Shown here: positions 54,091 to 64,000 of the stretch, in pieces
Layout of the letters: every line of letters begins with the position of its first letter
How positions within the stretch are numbered: the first letter of the stretch is position 1
Assembly: GCA_002914805.1 (NCBI GenBank)
Contig: JXTB01000224.1
Span: forward strand, 499,093 to 563,092
Direction: 5' to 3'
Source: Parasponia andersonii
Lineage: Eukaryota; Streptophyta; Magnoliopsida; Rosales; Cannabaceae
DNA: 64,000 bases
Translations under genes and position numbers: made by a program
Notes under the pieces: model-generated
Databases searched by the model: none
What the model was told of the DNA's origin: nothing
What the model saw: the letters and a program-made list of their open reading frames with translations, nothing else

Positions 54091-55799
54091 TACCAAGAAT
54101 TAATTAATGAAATAGAATCAATAGAACAAGACACAAAAATGTAAGTACCTGATTAACTAGACTAGCAGGATAAGATACAACATTAATCCTTAACTTTTCT
54201 TAACATTTGGTCAACATAGTCAAAAGAACATCAAATTTAGCATCAAAATCCTTCTTCATCAAATCAATACTCCTTTTAATCAAATCCATTTCCTTAGCAA
54301 ACTGCAGGATACTTGCACTAGCCTTAGCTTGACTAGATTTTGATGTAAAGGGAGCGTTTTCCACTGAAAATTTGAAGGCCAAGAAACTTTTGGAGGAACT
54401 GGAACTTTTGAAGGATTATCAACGAAATCATCATCACCATCATGAGTTGCAGCAACATTACCCAAGCTCTACAAAATAAGTTGTTGTACTCTTTTAGGAA
54501 GCTTATTAAATCTATACTTGGTAATTTCTTCTATAGTGGGAACTATATTCTGAACTAAGATCTGAAATCAACAAAAAAGAAAACTAGGTTAAAAAAACAA
54601 CAACAAACATAAAACATAGAAAAAAAGAAGTTAAATAAACATTTACCTCATCAGCTTCAAAGAAATTCTTCTTAAGCTCTTCAAAGTAAGGACTAACATC
54701 GCAGAAATAGTTCAAAATACGAGGAATCTTTGAAGCAGTCTTGTAACAAATGGTACCATCCAATTAATCAAAACAATCATAAGCCCATATTTGAAAGGCT
54801 AAAGGAAAACCAATCAACTTATAGGAATCCTTTTCATTCACAAATTTTCTTTTATTTGATTTTTTTTACCTTTGCTAGATTCCACCTTTTTCTTCTGTTT
54901 CCTTTTTGAATCTACGTGTTTGTCCTCAATAATGCCAGAATTTTTCTGGTAATTTAATGACTTCAATCTAGACTTCAAGTGCTTTAATATATCCCTTAAT
55001 AACTCTTTACCCCATGAAAACTGCTCATATTGACTTCGATCGCAAATTTCTATATTAAAATTGGAAACCAATTTTTTTTCTTCAAATTATCGAATAGGTA
55101 ATTCTCAATCAGATAAAGACACGCAACATTGACAAGATCTTTATCATTTTCAAATGATCCATTCAAAAAAGCATCTTCTAAAGCTACCTTATCAAACCTA
55201 GGATATTTCTTAAAATATTTGTCAAATAACCTAACTCATTTGATCTCAAAAAGAGTCTTGTCTGTATCACCAACACATAAAAAGTCCAGTAGCAAAGGAA
55301 AATTCTTGAATGCCAAAACTTAATAGTTTCTCACCTATCTTAAACCACATCTCATCTAGATTTGGTTGCTTAACCTTTCTCAAGAGAAAATGATGGATTA
55401 ATTGACCTTGGCCTACTAGTTTGTACTGATTAAGAAAATATCCAAAACATATATTCTCAGATATAGAAGAAACATGATCACCACTAGCATTCATAACTCT
55501 CCTGATATTATCTATTGCAGTTACAGAATGGAAAAACATAGGCTTGCCACCAATTCTATGTTCTGGTTTAATTATATATTCCCAATCTTACAAAAACAAT
55601 TCGAACATAGATCCACAAATATAAGAGATATATAATGTAATAAAGAAAAAATTAAAAAGTTAACAATGTAATAGATGTTAACGAAAATTAAAATCATCAG
55701 CCTAACTAGCAGTTTTGGAGGATGGTTGTTGAATCATAACAAGGCAAGAGCACTATTCAACAATACACATAGAATATAAACGAAAAAGCTTGACTTAGC

Positions 55800-56450
55800 A
55801 ACAATGTATTATACAAATAGGAAACAAAACATGTTTCCATGATATAGTAAGGGTTTCATGTTATGTACTTACTTTTAGGGCGTTTTTCAAAATAGAAACC
55901 ACATTAGTTTTCAGGAAATCCTAGTGGTTTTCATTGATTTAGAAAGCTACATGGTATTCTGATATATGGAAACCTATCTGGTTTCTAGAAAACCTTTGTG
56001 GTTTCTATTATGTCGAGAAAACTATTCACCACACATACATGGAAAATAAATAATAACAACAACAGAAACATGATCAAATAAAATAAGACATTACGTAAAT
56101 TTCAAGCATTGATGAGTAAACTCAACTCATGTTTACTTCTAAATAAAAGTTAAACAACACATTAGCAATATTCATTCATTCATTAAACTAAAATGACTAA
56201 CAACATAAATTTCTAGCAATAGTGCATTATGCAAATAGTTTTCCATGAAACCACAAGGGTTTCCAATTATGTACTACTTTTAGGGTGTTTTTCGAAAAAG
56301 AAACCTCTATAATTTTCAGGAAACTCTAGTGGTTTCCAATGACTCAAATAGCTACATGGCATTCTAACGCATGAAATCCCAACTGGTTTCTAAAAAACCT
56401 TTGTGGTTTCCATTGTAGCGAGAGAACTATTCCCCATACATACATGGAAT
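55800..56450. repeat. GGTTTC/GAAACC array near the 5' part of the Ulp1-like gene
   Basis: Two related blocks (about 55790-56160 and 56215-56580) share a long order of words: 'ctagtggttttcattgattt', 'agctacatgg.attct', 'aactggtttctagaaaacctttgtggtttc', then 'aacatgat' and 'attgatgagtaaactcaactcatgtttact'. This is a tandem duplication of about 425 bp. Confidence 0.75.
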
Positions 56451-57768
56451 CCCAATAAAAAATAACAACAATAGAAACATGATAAACTATATGACAATGA
56501 GACATTGATACATTTCAAACATTGATGAGTAAACCCAACTCATGTTTACTTTTAAATTAAATTTAAATAACACATTAGCTATATTCATTCATTCATTGAA
56601 CTAAAATGACCAAAATCACTTGCACAAACAGTAAAACACTACGAAATCCAAAGAATATCACCTTGAAACAATACAAAAGCAACTATCATTGTATATAGAA
56701 AATCAACCATGAATACTAATAGATTCCTTCCGTGTTACCTGAACCTTAGGAACTTCAAAACCTTTCACTGAAATCTTCCTACTAGTTCAAGCTTTAACTC
56801 GATGATTCTTACGAGAAGGTCCAGCATCCACTTAAGACAATATCTTCCTCTTGCTTCCAATTAGAGGCAAATTAGACGCAGAAATAGGGTCATTCAAAGA
56901 GGGTTTCTTCCTCTTCTCAACAAATTGGGGTAAACTTGACTGAGAAAATTCCCCCTTTTTACCAACAGATTGCAAAATCCCCTTTGAATCAGAAACTGGA
57001 GATGTCAATTTTTTCCCAAGTTTCAACCATGGCTAAAACTAAGAACTGTACGATAGATAGACTGAAGAAAAGAAGAAGAAAAGAAGAAGACGAGAAAAAA
57101 TGAAAAATAGCTAAAGATTTTGTAGTTTTAAATAGAAAACCTAAAAACCAACACTAAACCCTCAACTCGCTAAAAAATCGACAATGGAAACTAAGAAGAC
57201 GAAGATGGAAAAAATCGAAAAAGAAAAGAAGAGCGAGATGAGAAAACTGATTCAAATACCTACGTAAAAAAAAGGTCATACAAAATTAAGTAAATTAGGT
57301 CGGGTTGTATTATTTGGTTTGCTTTTTAAAAATCCGTACCTCATGTCACTTTCCCTATTTTCTTTGAAGAAATTTGATTTTTTTATGGTATTTCTTCAAA
57401 AAAAATTTAAAAAATCCCAGAATTTGAAATAGTTTTTAAAAATCCTAGATTTAATTATAAAAATACCACTTTTTAAAGTATTTAGATAAATATTTTTTAA
57501 AAGGGTTATTTTTCTAATAATACTTTTAAAAAGTGATATTTTTCTAAATCAATCCGAGACTTTTCAAAAAAAAAAAAAAATTCAATCAATTTGGGATTTT
57601 TCAATTTTTGGTACCCTGGAATTTTGTAAATAGCCCATTTTCTTTTAGTCCAGATCCTAGTATAATCTTTTTAGTCTTTTTTAGGACCACTTTTTAGAAT
57701 AAGTTTTGTAAAACTAAAAATCAGATACCACAGAGCGTAAAATTTTTTAAATACTTTTCTTTTCTCTC

Positions 57769-57831
57769 AACATCTTCTACCATTTTCCAAACTGAGACCA
57801 ACATCTTCTACCTTTTTCCAAACTGAGACCC
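57769..57831. repeat. 32-bp tandem duplication
   Basis: Two adjacent copies of caacatcttctacc[a/t]ttttcc followed by aaactgagacc, just upstream of the second Ulp1-like remnant. Confidence 0.85.
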
Positions 57832-58013
57832 CGTTTGAAAATCAAAAGGCATAAAGGAGAGAGAAGAGAACTCCTAATATCCCACCCAAAATTCTCAGTC
57901 ACTCACAACAAATCTAACTGTAACTCCCCCAAACCTCTCTCAAAAATTGTAATTCAGATTCTAGATATCTAAAGTACCCTAAAAATATCTAAATTCTTAG
58001 TAATTGAGTTAAA

Positions 58014-59272
58014 ATGGCGAAAAATTATTCTTTGGGAAGTTGCAGTAGAATGAGATCAAGAGCTTCAAAGCAACCCATGAATTCATCTCCTTAGAAATTG
58101 TCGTTACTGTCAAAATTCAAGTCTCTGATGGGTTCACTAAAGAATCCGATCAAAGAAACCCCTTATTCAAAGAGTAAGGGTAAAAGCACTATGGAAGCTC
58201 AATCTATTCAAGAAAAGGTTAGTACTTTATAGTTCTTTTTTTTAAAAGAAAAAAATGCTTCTTTTTTTCATGGTGACCTTGAGTATGATGAAAAACTATG
58301 GTTTCTGTTTCTTTGTATTGTTTTAATTTTCTTGAGGATCCCAAAAAATATTTTTTTTTGCATGGTGATCTTGAGTATGGAAAGCTACGATTTTTAAAAC
58401 TTTGTTTTCTTTTGATTTTTGTGATGCTATGGCTTATTTGGTTAGGATTAATTTTTGTTTCTTTCCTAATTTTTTATTTTTTTATTTTCTATGGTCAAGG
58501 TGGGGATTATTTGGTTAGGGTTAGATTTTGGACTTTAAGGATTATTAAGGAATACAAGGGAGACAAGCGATGGTAAAGGTGTTTTGGTCATTGTTTCTTG
58601 ATTGAAGGCCCTTTGTGTTTTTAGTTATATAAGTTTTTTTCGGTTGTAGTTTATTTGGGTGTTTTGTTTGCTGATTTTGTGTTCATCATTTTTCACAAGT
58701 TTTTTTTCTATTTTTGCTTTCTTAAATATGAAGTCAAGAATATATTGACCTAAGTCAAGATGTTCTTGATCTGGTTCAAGAAGCTCTTGACCAAAAACAA
58801 GATTTTCTTGAACAAGATCAAGAAAATCATGAGCTTATATTAACATGTAGTAAATACTATGTTCACAAATCAAGACTATCTTAACCTCAGAGTAATAGGT
58901 CAGTGAATAATTACATTAAATTGAGTTTTTTAAAATTTAGGGTCAAGAGGTTCTTGACATAGGGTTAGGAAGTTTTTAACTTAGGATCAAAGATCACATG
59001 ACCTGGGGTCAAGGTTCACTTGACTTTGGGTAAAATGTCACTTGACCTTTACTTAATGATATTGCTTTATTTAACTTAATGTTTTACTACTTTTCAATAG
59101 GAACTGTGATATGATTGTCATCAAGTATGCTGAGTTCCTACTATCCAGCGAGCTAGTTACAAATGTCAACGCCGAAAGGATGGAATACTTCTATCATAAG
59201 CTTGCGCACAAGTTGTATTATCATAGATTGCAAAAATTTAAGGACTATACCGAAATTGATAGAAAAGAATAA
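58014..59272 (+). pseudogene. Second Ulp1-like gene remnant, internally deleted
   Basis: A first exon at 58014-58217 (68 codons, basic and Ser rich, ending AAG|GTTAGT) contains one TAG. After an intron-like gap of about 880 bp, the segment 59101-59272 (after tttcaatag) encodes NCDMIVIKYAEFLL then a YHKLAHKLYYHRLQKFKDY tail and a stop. This is the last exon of a plant C48 (Ulp1-like) protease: the expected DCG...VIKYAE motif with the Cys kept but the neighbouring Gly replaced by Asp. The DUF1985-like and His/Asp parts are missing, so this is a deletion derivative. It is head to head with the MULE gene to the left and unlike it in sequence, so it represents a different family. Confidence 0.55.
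58725..59075. repeat. CTTGAC/GTCAAG motif array, left of the C48 exon
   Basis: Two clusters (58733-58835 and 58938-59060) of TCAAG, CTTGA, GTCAAG and CTTGACC words spaced about 8-15 bases in alternating orientation, within the intron of the Ulp1-like remnant. Confidence 0.8.
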
Positions 59273-59484
59273 GCCAATTTAGGGAAGCAAAGATAATGAT
59301 TTATTTTAGTTGTAGTTCAGACAATTATTATTTTTTTTCACTTGTAGTTTATATGGTTGTTGAACGATATGTAGTTTTTACTTATATTTATTGGTATTAT
59401 GTAACTACTATTTTGTCAAAACTCATCTATTCAGTAGATGTTATAGTGAAATTCAACTCATTTGCTAAAGTCCTTATTTATTAC

Positions 59485-59735
59485 TTTAGGTCAAAGAACA
59501 ATTTGCCCCATAGTCAGAATTATCTTGACATTAGGTCAAGATCAACTTGACTCAAGGTCAAAAATAACTTTACTACTAATTAAGGTGCCAAATACCACTT
59601 TAGTCTAGATAAGGTAAAACTTGACCTAAGGTCAAGTGAAATTTCGACTTAGGTGACGCACTGACTAACCTCACCCTAGGTTAAGTAGTACTTGACCTAA
59701 GGTTAAGAACTTCTTGATAATAACTTCAATTTTTT
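59485..59735. repeat. CTTGAC/GTCAAG motif array, right of the C48 exon
   Basis: Same words as on the left side, including palindromes of the form cttgacc-taa-ggtcaag near 59610-59640 and a close relative near 59690. It ends before the copia LTR. Confidence 0.8.
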
Positions 59736-59914
59736 GATGGACTTTAGAGAAATGCAAGCACATAAAATTGTATTTAATTTTTAAATAAAAAAACATTGAC
59801 ATGGGATCAATAAGTTTTTGATCAAGTGCAAAGGAAAAGAAAATCTCTACGATGCCTCTTGCAATCTTCTTCAAACTCTATGCAAGAGTTTCTTAACCCC
59901 AAGCAAGGAACTTT

Positions 59915-61565
59915 TGGTTGGAATCATGTCCTATAAAGTAGTTTATTATTTTAATATTATAAATAATTTATTACTGAATTATTTGTTATCTATTTGTTGT
60001 TAATAAATTCCATGTTATGAATTTCAATTTCATCTATATCCTATTGATATACATGTGATGTGTATGTTTATTTTGTGCAAATATCTAAAGATTCTAAGAC
60101 ATATAATGAGTAATAAAGAATTATGCGTATGATGAGTTCATATGTAGGAGACATTATATTCTTTATTTCATTATGTCTAAATTAAATTATTCACATTCTG
60201 CATATTAAAGATGGAATACTTTATTATGCCATAGAATGTAATATTGTATATTTAATTAATGAAGTCTCCAATTATCGAAGTGAGTCTTCAGATAGAAACA
60301 CTAATGTGTTATAAGAAAATTATAACAGCAGCGAACTAGATTGAGTGAATTAACATTTAAGTTTAAGTACCGTGACTTAAATTTCTAATTTCACTAATCT
60401 AGTACTATTGTAGAAAACCTTAATCCTAATGAGTAATGAACTTACTTTCATGTGTTTTGTCTTTTTGAGTTACTAAAGAACTAGTTCTGATTTATGATTC
60501 AAACTCCAGTATCTTGGAAGATAAGGTATCTGAAATATGTAGAACGTTTTTCATGATGTATGCCATGCATATAATATCACTTTTAAATTTTTTCAAGTGT
60601 TTGGATAATATAAACCAGGGCCCCGAAAGTCACTATGTAAATTTGACTATGTTAGTATAAACATATACAAACAATGTAATCAACTATTTTCCATTAGATG
60701 AAAAATGAAAATTTAAAGGTAAATATGTACTAGAGGAGTAATATGGTAATTTCACCTTATTAGTACGACATTGCATTCAGGGTACATCTACAAGTATAGT
60801 ATATGTTAAATGAATAGAGCTAATTATTTGATAATAAGCTTCATAGAAAATAAGTGACATTTAGTCCAAGAGTTTAATATTAAGCCTATAGTGGTGTGTC
60901 TCAATATTAATGGATAAGGTCTAATCATAATTATAAGTTAATTATGATTGTAGATACATGATCTATTGGAGTTTGGGCTTTATGGATCTATCTAATCCCC
61001 TGTCTAACTCAAATTAAAGCCCAATAATTATTTGATAATCAGTTGAGCCCAACAAGCTTAATAAGCCCATTAGGGTTTAGTAATTTCTTTATAGTTAAGA
61101 GAAATTCTCCAACTAGACATTACATGAGTTACATGTGAAATACCCCTTTAGAAGAGAGTGTCACAGGAAAAATAGAGAGAGGAAGAGCGAAGGAAAATCG
61201 GCCATACTAGGGGATTCACCATCCTTGGTGTTTTGGCCATTCCGGAGAAATCAGTTTAAGGAGATTGTATTCTTATTCGTCTGCGGATCTCTTAGTTAGG
61301 AATCAAGGAGGTGACACCCACCGGATCATCCAAACGGATTTAAAGAGTAGACAGGAAGACAAGAAGATTGTGGAGTATATCCAGGTATTGTTCTTGTCCA
61401 GATCAAGAGTTAATTTATGTTAGATCAAAAACTGAAATATTTTGTAAAGAGAAAAATTTTAAACGACTAATTCCACTGCATTTCTAGATTTTACAAAACT
61501 ATGGTATTCTTGAAAATGATTTTACAAAAACATTTTCCTGAATTTTATTCCAATGAATACCAGCA
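59915..61565 (+). mobile_element. 5' LTR of a Ty1/copia element
   Basis: About 1.65 kb from TGGTTGGAATCATGTCCTAT to ...ccagca, followed after two bases by a primer-binding site. The transcription-start region seems to lie near 61150-61300 (GA-rich leader). The opposite LTR is not in the window, so the target duplication cannot be checked. The LTR cuts off the Ulp1-like remnant's right flank. Confidence 0.65.
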
Positions 61566-61891
61566 ATTGGTACTAGAGCATGGTTTTATTGTTGATCTAG
61601 CATATTTTACTCTGATCTATTTTCTTATTGATTGATGTTTATGATTTCCAGAAAGTTTTGATATGTTTGGTCTTGTTCATATTAAGAGTATGCTCTAGTT
61701 TATATGATGGTTAATTGATTCCAATGAATACCAGCAATTGGTACTAGAGCATGGTTTTATTGTTGATCTAATATATTTTACTCTGATCTATTTTCTTATT
61801 GATTGATGTTTATGATTTCCAGAAAGTTTTAATATGTTTGGTCTTGTTCATGTTAAGAGTATGCTCTAGTTTATATGATGGTTAATTGATT
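61550..61891. repeat. 171-bp tandem duplication spanning LTR end and PBS
   Basis: Copies 61550-61720 and 61721-61891 differ at about four positions. Each contains the LTR end, the primer binding site and about 140 bp of leader. Confidence 0.9.
61568..61579 (+). promoter_or_regulatory. Primer binding site, initiator tRNA-Met type
   Basis: The sequence tggtactagagc differs from the usual plant copia site TGGTATCAGAGC at two positions. A second copy lies 171 bp downstream in the duplicated unit. Confidence 0.7.
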
Positions 61892-62099
61892 CAATAAGTT
61901 TGAATGATTATTTGATTAGATGTTACTATGAGGTGATGATCATATTTTTTTTTAAAATTTTCGTTTCCAGCACGTTCTTGATTTCTAAGTATTCATGTTT
62001 TATATTCTTGATAAAACTATGCATAGAAATGTTTTTGATGTTTAATTGTTTTTAAGTCTTTATGACAAACTATTTTTCAATTTAAAAAAAAAACGATGG

Positions 62100-62600
62100 A
62101 ACAGTATAAGACTAGGAGCCATGTGCACCGCCTATGTGAGCCTAGCAGGTGTGACCCGTAGGTAGGCTGTGCGAGCACGTCCCCGCACATAGCTATGCAG
62201 GTGAGGCGCCGCATAGATATGATCCGTGCATGGCTGGTGGGCTACCTACCCACACCAGCCGCGTAGGTTCTCCCTGCACATGACATGCGGGCACAACGCC
62301 TAGGCTGTGCGGGTTCTCCTTACACAAGCCCAGTGGGTGGCCAACTCACACATGCTGCGTTGGATTACCTTGTGTATGCGGTGTGGGCACGGCCCCACTG
62401 GCTGCTCAGATATGATCCACCCATGGCTATCAAGCAAACTCGGCTGTGTGAGTGGTCTCTTGTGCCTTGGCTGCTTGGGGTCCTGCCTTGTGCATTTGTC
62501 GTATGAAAACTACATGAGCCCCTAGTCATTTGAGAGTTGTCCCGAGCAAGGCTGCGTAATATTATGCCAGTCCCTTGGCACTCTGTAGGTGTTTTAAGCG
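62100..62600. other. GC-rich island within the copia interior
   Basis: About 500 bp of clearly higher GC content than everything around it, with degenerate internal repeats such as 'agatatgatcc...catggct' at about 62215 and 62407 and several ggctgtgcg words. Short open frames here have no recognisable domain. Confidence 0.6.
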
Positions 62601-62686
62601 TGGCTATAAAACATTTCGAGGTAGATGTTCACGCAACGGCCTCTCGTTTCATCCGTTAGCTTGTCCTGATCATTTCGAATTTTCAA

Positions 62687-63070
62687 CCAAAATTTCAATT
62701 ATTTTCATTTTGAAATTAATTGAATTTATCCATAGTTTTATGAAAACTAATAAATTTAAATTTAAATTCAAAATTTAAATCCTCTTTAAATTTAAATTTT
62801 TCCAAATTTGAATTGATAGGATATTTTAATTTGAATAATGGATATAGTTGATATCCATGATATCTTAATTATTATTTGAATAATTTCAGGCCAAAATTTC
62901 AATTATTTTTATTTTGAAATTAATTTAATTTATCGATAGTTTTATAAAAACTGATAAATTAAATTTTTTTTAAATCCTTTTTAAATTTGAATTGATAGGA
63001 TATTTTAATTTGAATTATGGATATAGTTGATATCTATAATATCTTAATTATTATTTGAAAAATTAGAGAT
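62687..63070. repeat. Tandem duplication, period about 204 bp
   Basis: Copy 1 (62687-62890) and copy 2 (62891 to about 63067) share ccaaaatttcaattattt, the word ggatatagttgatat and the end taattattatttgaa; copy 2 is shorter by about 25 bp. Confidence 0.8.
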
Positions 63071-64000
63071 ATTTTTAAAATAGAAATTTTGAAAATTAGA
63101 AATTATGAGATATTATGTTTTAGTTTTAAATTCAAATTTCGAATAGATATTTTGAAAAACTGATTATGTGATAGTTAGTTATCTATTTTGAATTTTAAAT
63201 TTGTTTTAATTTATATTAGAGATATTGTACAAGATTTTATCTAGAAATTCTTTTATCTTTTAGATTTCTAATTTTGTGAAGATTTGAAATTTAAATTTAA
63301 ATCAGAATATTTTTTCAATTTTCAAATTTGAATTTATGGTTGGTAGATATTTAATAGGATTAGATATTGATTTGAATTTTGAATTTAAATATCAAGGATA
63401 AGATAATGAGAGATATTTCAGGAAGGTAAATTCAAATTAATATTTCAAAAGTTGAAATTTAAATTTGAGATATTTAAGGAGATTTTATTAGTTAAATCTT
63501 TTTTAATTTAAATTTTAAATATTATCTTCCATATTTAAATACTAAACATTATCTTATCAATTAGAATTATTCAAATATTAAATAATTTTTAAATTATTGG
63601 AAATTAATAAATCATTAATAATTAATTAATAATATGCTTAGTACTTTGGTATTATTAGGACAATATTACATGCATGCCTAATAATTAAGTTTTATTATGT
63701 GATCTTTAGCAATATGTCATATAGAAAATTAGAGCTACTCTCGTGCAAATATGAACATGCTTACATAATTGATTTTAGGTTACTAAGTTAGTTAGATAAC
63801 TGGGTAAATTCTATAAATCCTCAATTATAAAATATTGAGTGGGAGAAGATATACGATACCTATGGTCTCCATTATTGGTTTGTTATGTATTAGGATGAGC
63901 TTCGCCTCAGAATCTTTCTGAGCTCCCGTAGGAGGGCTTTCGTCCAGGTAAGACTGAAAATGAGCTTCTTAGGATAAGGTACTAGGTAGATTATATAAGG
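63071..64000. other. AT-rich DNA of the copia interior, no gene seen
   Basis: Dominated by aaattt words. No gag or pol domain is visible downstream of the primer binding site in the 2.4 kb available, which suggests a non-autonomous element or a long leader. Confidence 0.5.

Larger units (their letters stand above)
50353..57030 (-). pseudogene. DUF1985 plus Ulp1-like (C48) protease gene of the MULE
   Basis: Minus-strand multi-exon gene. N-terminus at 57030 (basic, Ser/Lys rich, with an apparent frameshift in an A-run). The DUF1985-like part spans 55540-54650 (CFGYFLNQYKLVGQGQLIHH, QPNLDEMWFKIGEKLLSF, EQFSWGKELL, IGFPLAFQIWAYD, PRILNYF). Then come linker exons, an acidic micro-exon array (52378-53857), and the C48 region from about 52292 to 50353. 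In it the His site is followed by a TAG where Trp is expected (50940-50945), the Asp lies at 50922-50924, a TAA at 50697-50699 replaces a Gln codon, and after a 125-bp intron (50564-50688) the Cys motif NDCGVFVIVYAEYF is intact (Cys codon 50557-50559). Such proteins resemble SUMO-type proteases, but the transposon versions' role is not established. In-frame stops indicate this copy is dead or edited by recombination with others. Confidence 0.75.
45384..57640. mobile_element. MULE transposon carrying a Ulp1-like gene (Kaonashi-like)
   Basis: A roughly 12-kb DNA transposon of the Mutator-like superfamily with a MuDR-type transposase (+) on the left and a convergent DUF1985-Ulp1 (C48) gene (-) on the right. 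MULEs carrying Ulp1-like protease genes are known as Kaonashi (KI) in Arabidopsis and CUMULE in melon; several of these lack long terminal inverted repeats, and I found none here. The boundaries given are guesses: the right end is placed at 'ttgtaaatagccc' (57620-57640), a form seen at MULE ends, and the left end at about 45384 because ATTTTC occurs next to both. Introns and spacers are crowded with GGTTTC/GAAACC words. Confidence 0.65.

Noticed and set aside
58298-58576. 92-residue plus-strand open frame
   Set aside because: It lies in the intron-like gap of the Ulp1-like remnant and is a Phe/Leu-rich translation of T-rich DNA with an internal duplication of 'catggtgaccttgagtatg'-type text.
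62285-62525. Two overlapping open frames of about 72 residues
   Set aside because: They result from the low stop-codon frequency of the GC-rich island; neither shows a domain.

Overview
This is an AT-rich stretch of a eudicot (flowering plant) nuclear genome. The evidence is spliced genes with GT-AG introns, plant-only proteins (ACC oxidase, COP1, the plastid terminal oxidase PTOX/IMMUTANS), and large amounts of decayed LTR retrotransposons and a MULE DNA transposon. I cannot name the species from the sequence alone. All exon structures were read by eye from reading frames and splice signals.

Layout. 0-0.1 kb: edge of a repeat that reappears inside the MULE at 45-57 kb. 1.5-11.2 kb: a decayed minus-strand Ty3/gypsy element of Tat type (gag, protease, RT, archaeal-type RNase H, integrase, two unequal LTRs). 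14.26-15.81 kb: an intact four-exon ACC oxidase gene (+). 18.8-21.4 kb: a LINE-like insertion with 14-bp target duplications, itself carrying a 1.8-kb solo LTR with a 5-bp target duplication. 21.6-30.8 kb: a graveyard of a reverse-oriented LTR, a Tekay-like gypsy pol fragment and a very old Ty1/copia element. 30.65-31.25 kb: a broken fragment of a PHOX/CLMP1-type TPR gene. 32.9-45.1 kb: a gene island of three intact minus-strand genes: an atypical dual-specificity phosphatase (PFA-DSP, 5 exons), COP1 (13 exons) and PTOX (9 exons).

45.4-57.6 kb: a large MULE with a decayed MuDR-type transposase (+) and a convergent minus-strand gene with a DUF1985-like N-terminal region, an array of acidic micro-exons and a C-terminal Ulp1-like (C48) protease domain. 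58.0-59.3 kb: a second, internally deleted Ulp1-like gene remnant (+). 59.9 kb to the end: the 5' LTR, primer binding site and non-coding interior of a copia element running off the window.

Functionally the host genes are independent housekeeping and signalling genes: ethylene synthesis (ACO), inositol-pyrophosphate/phosphatase signalling (PFA-DSP), light signalling (COP1) and plastoquinol oxidation (PTOX). The most unusual material is in the two Ulp1-bearing elements. Each is filled, in introns and intergenic parts, with its own short inverted-motif array (GGTTTC/GAAACC in one, CTTGAC/GTCAAG in the other), and the first also carries a multiplied phase-0 exon-intron module.
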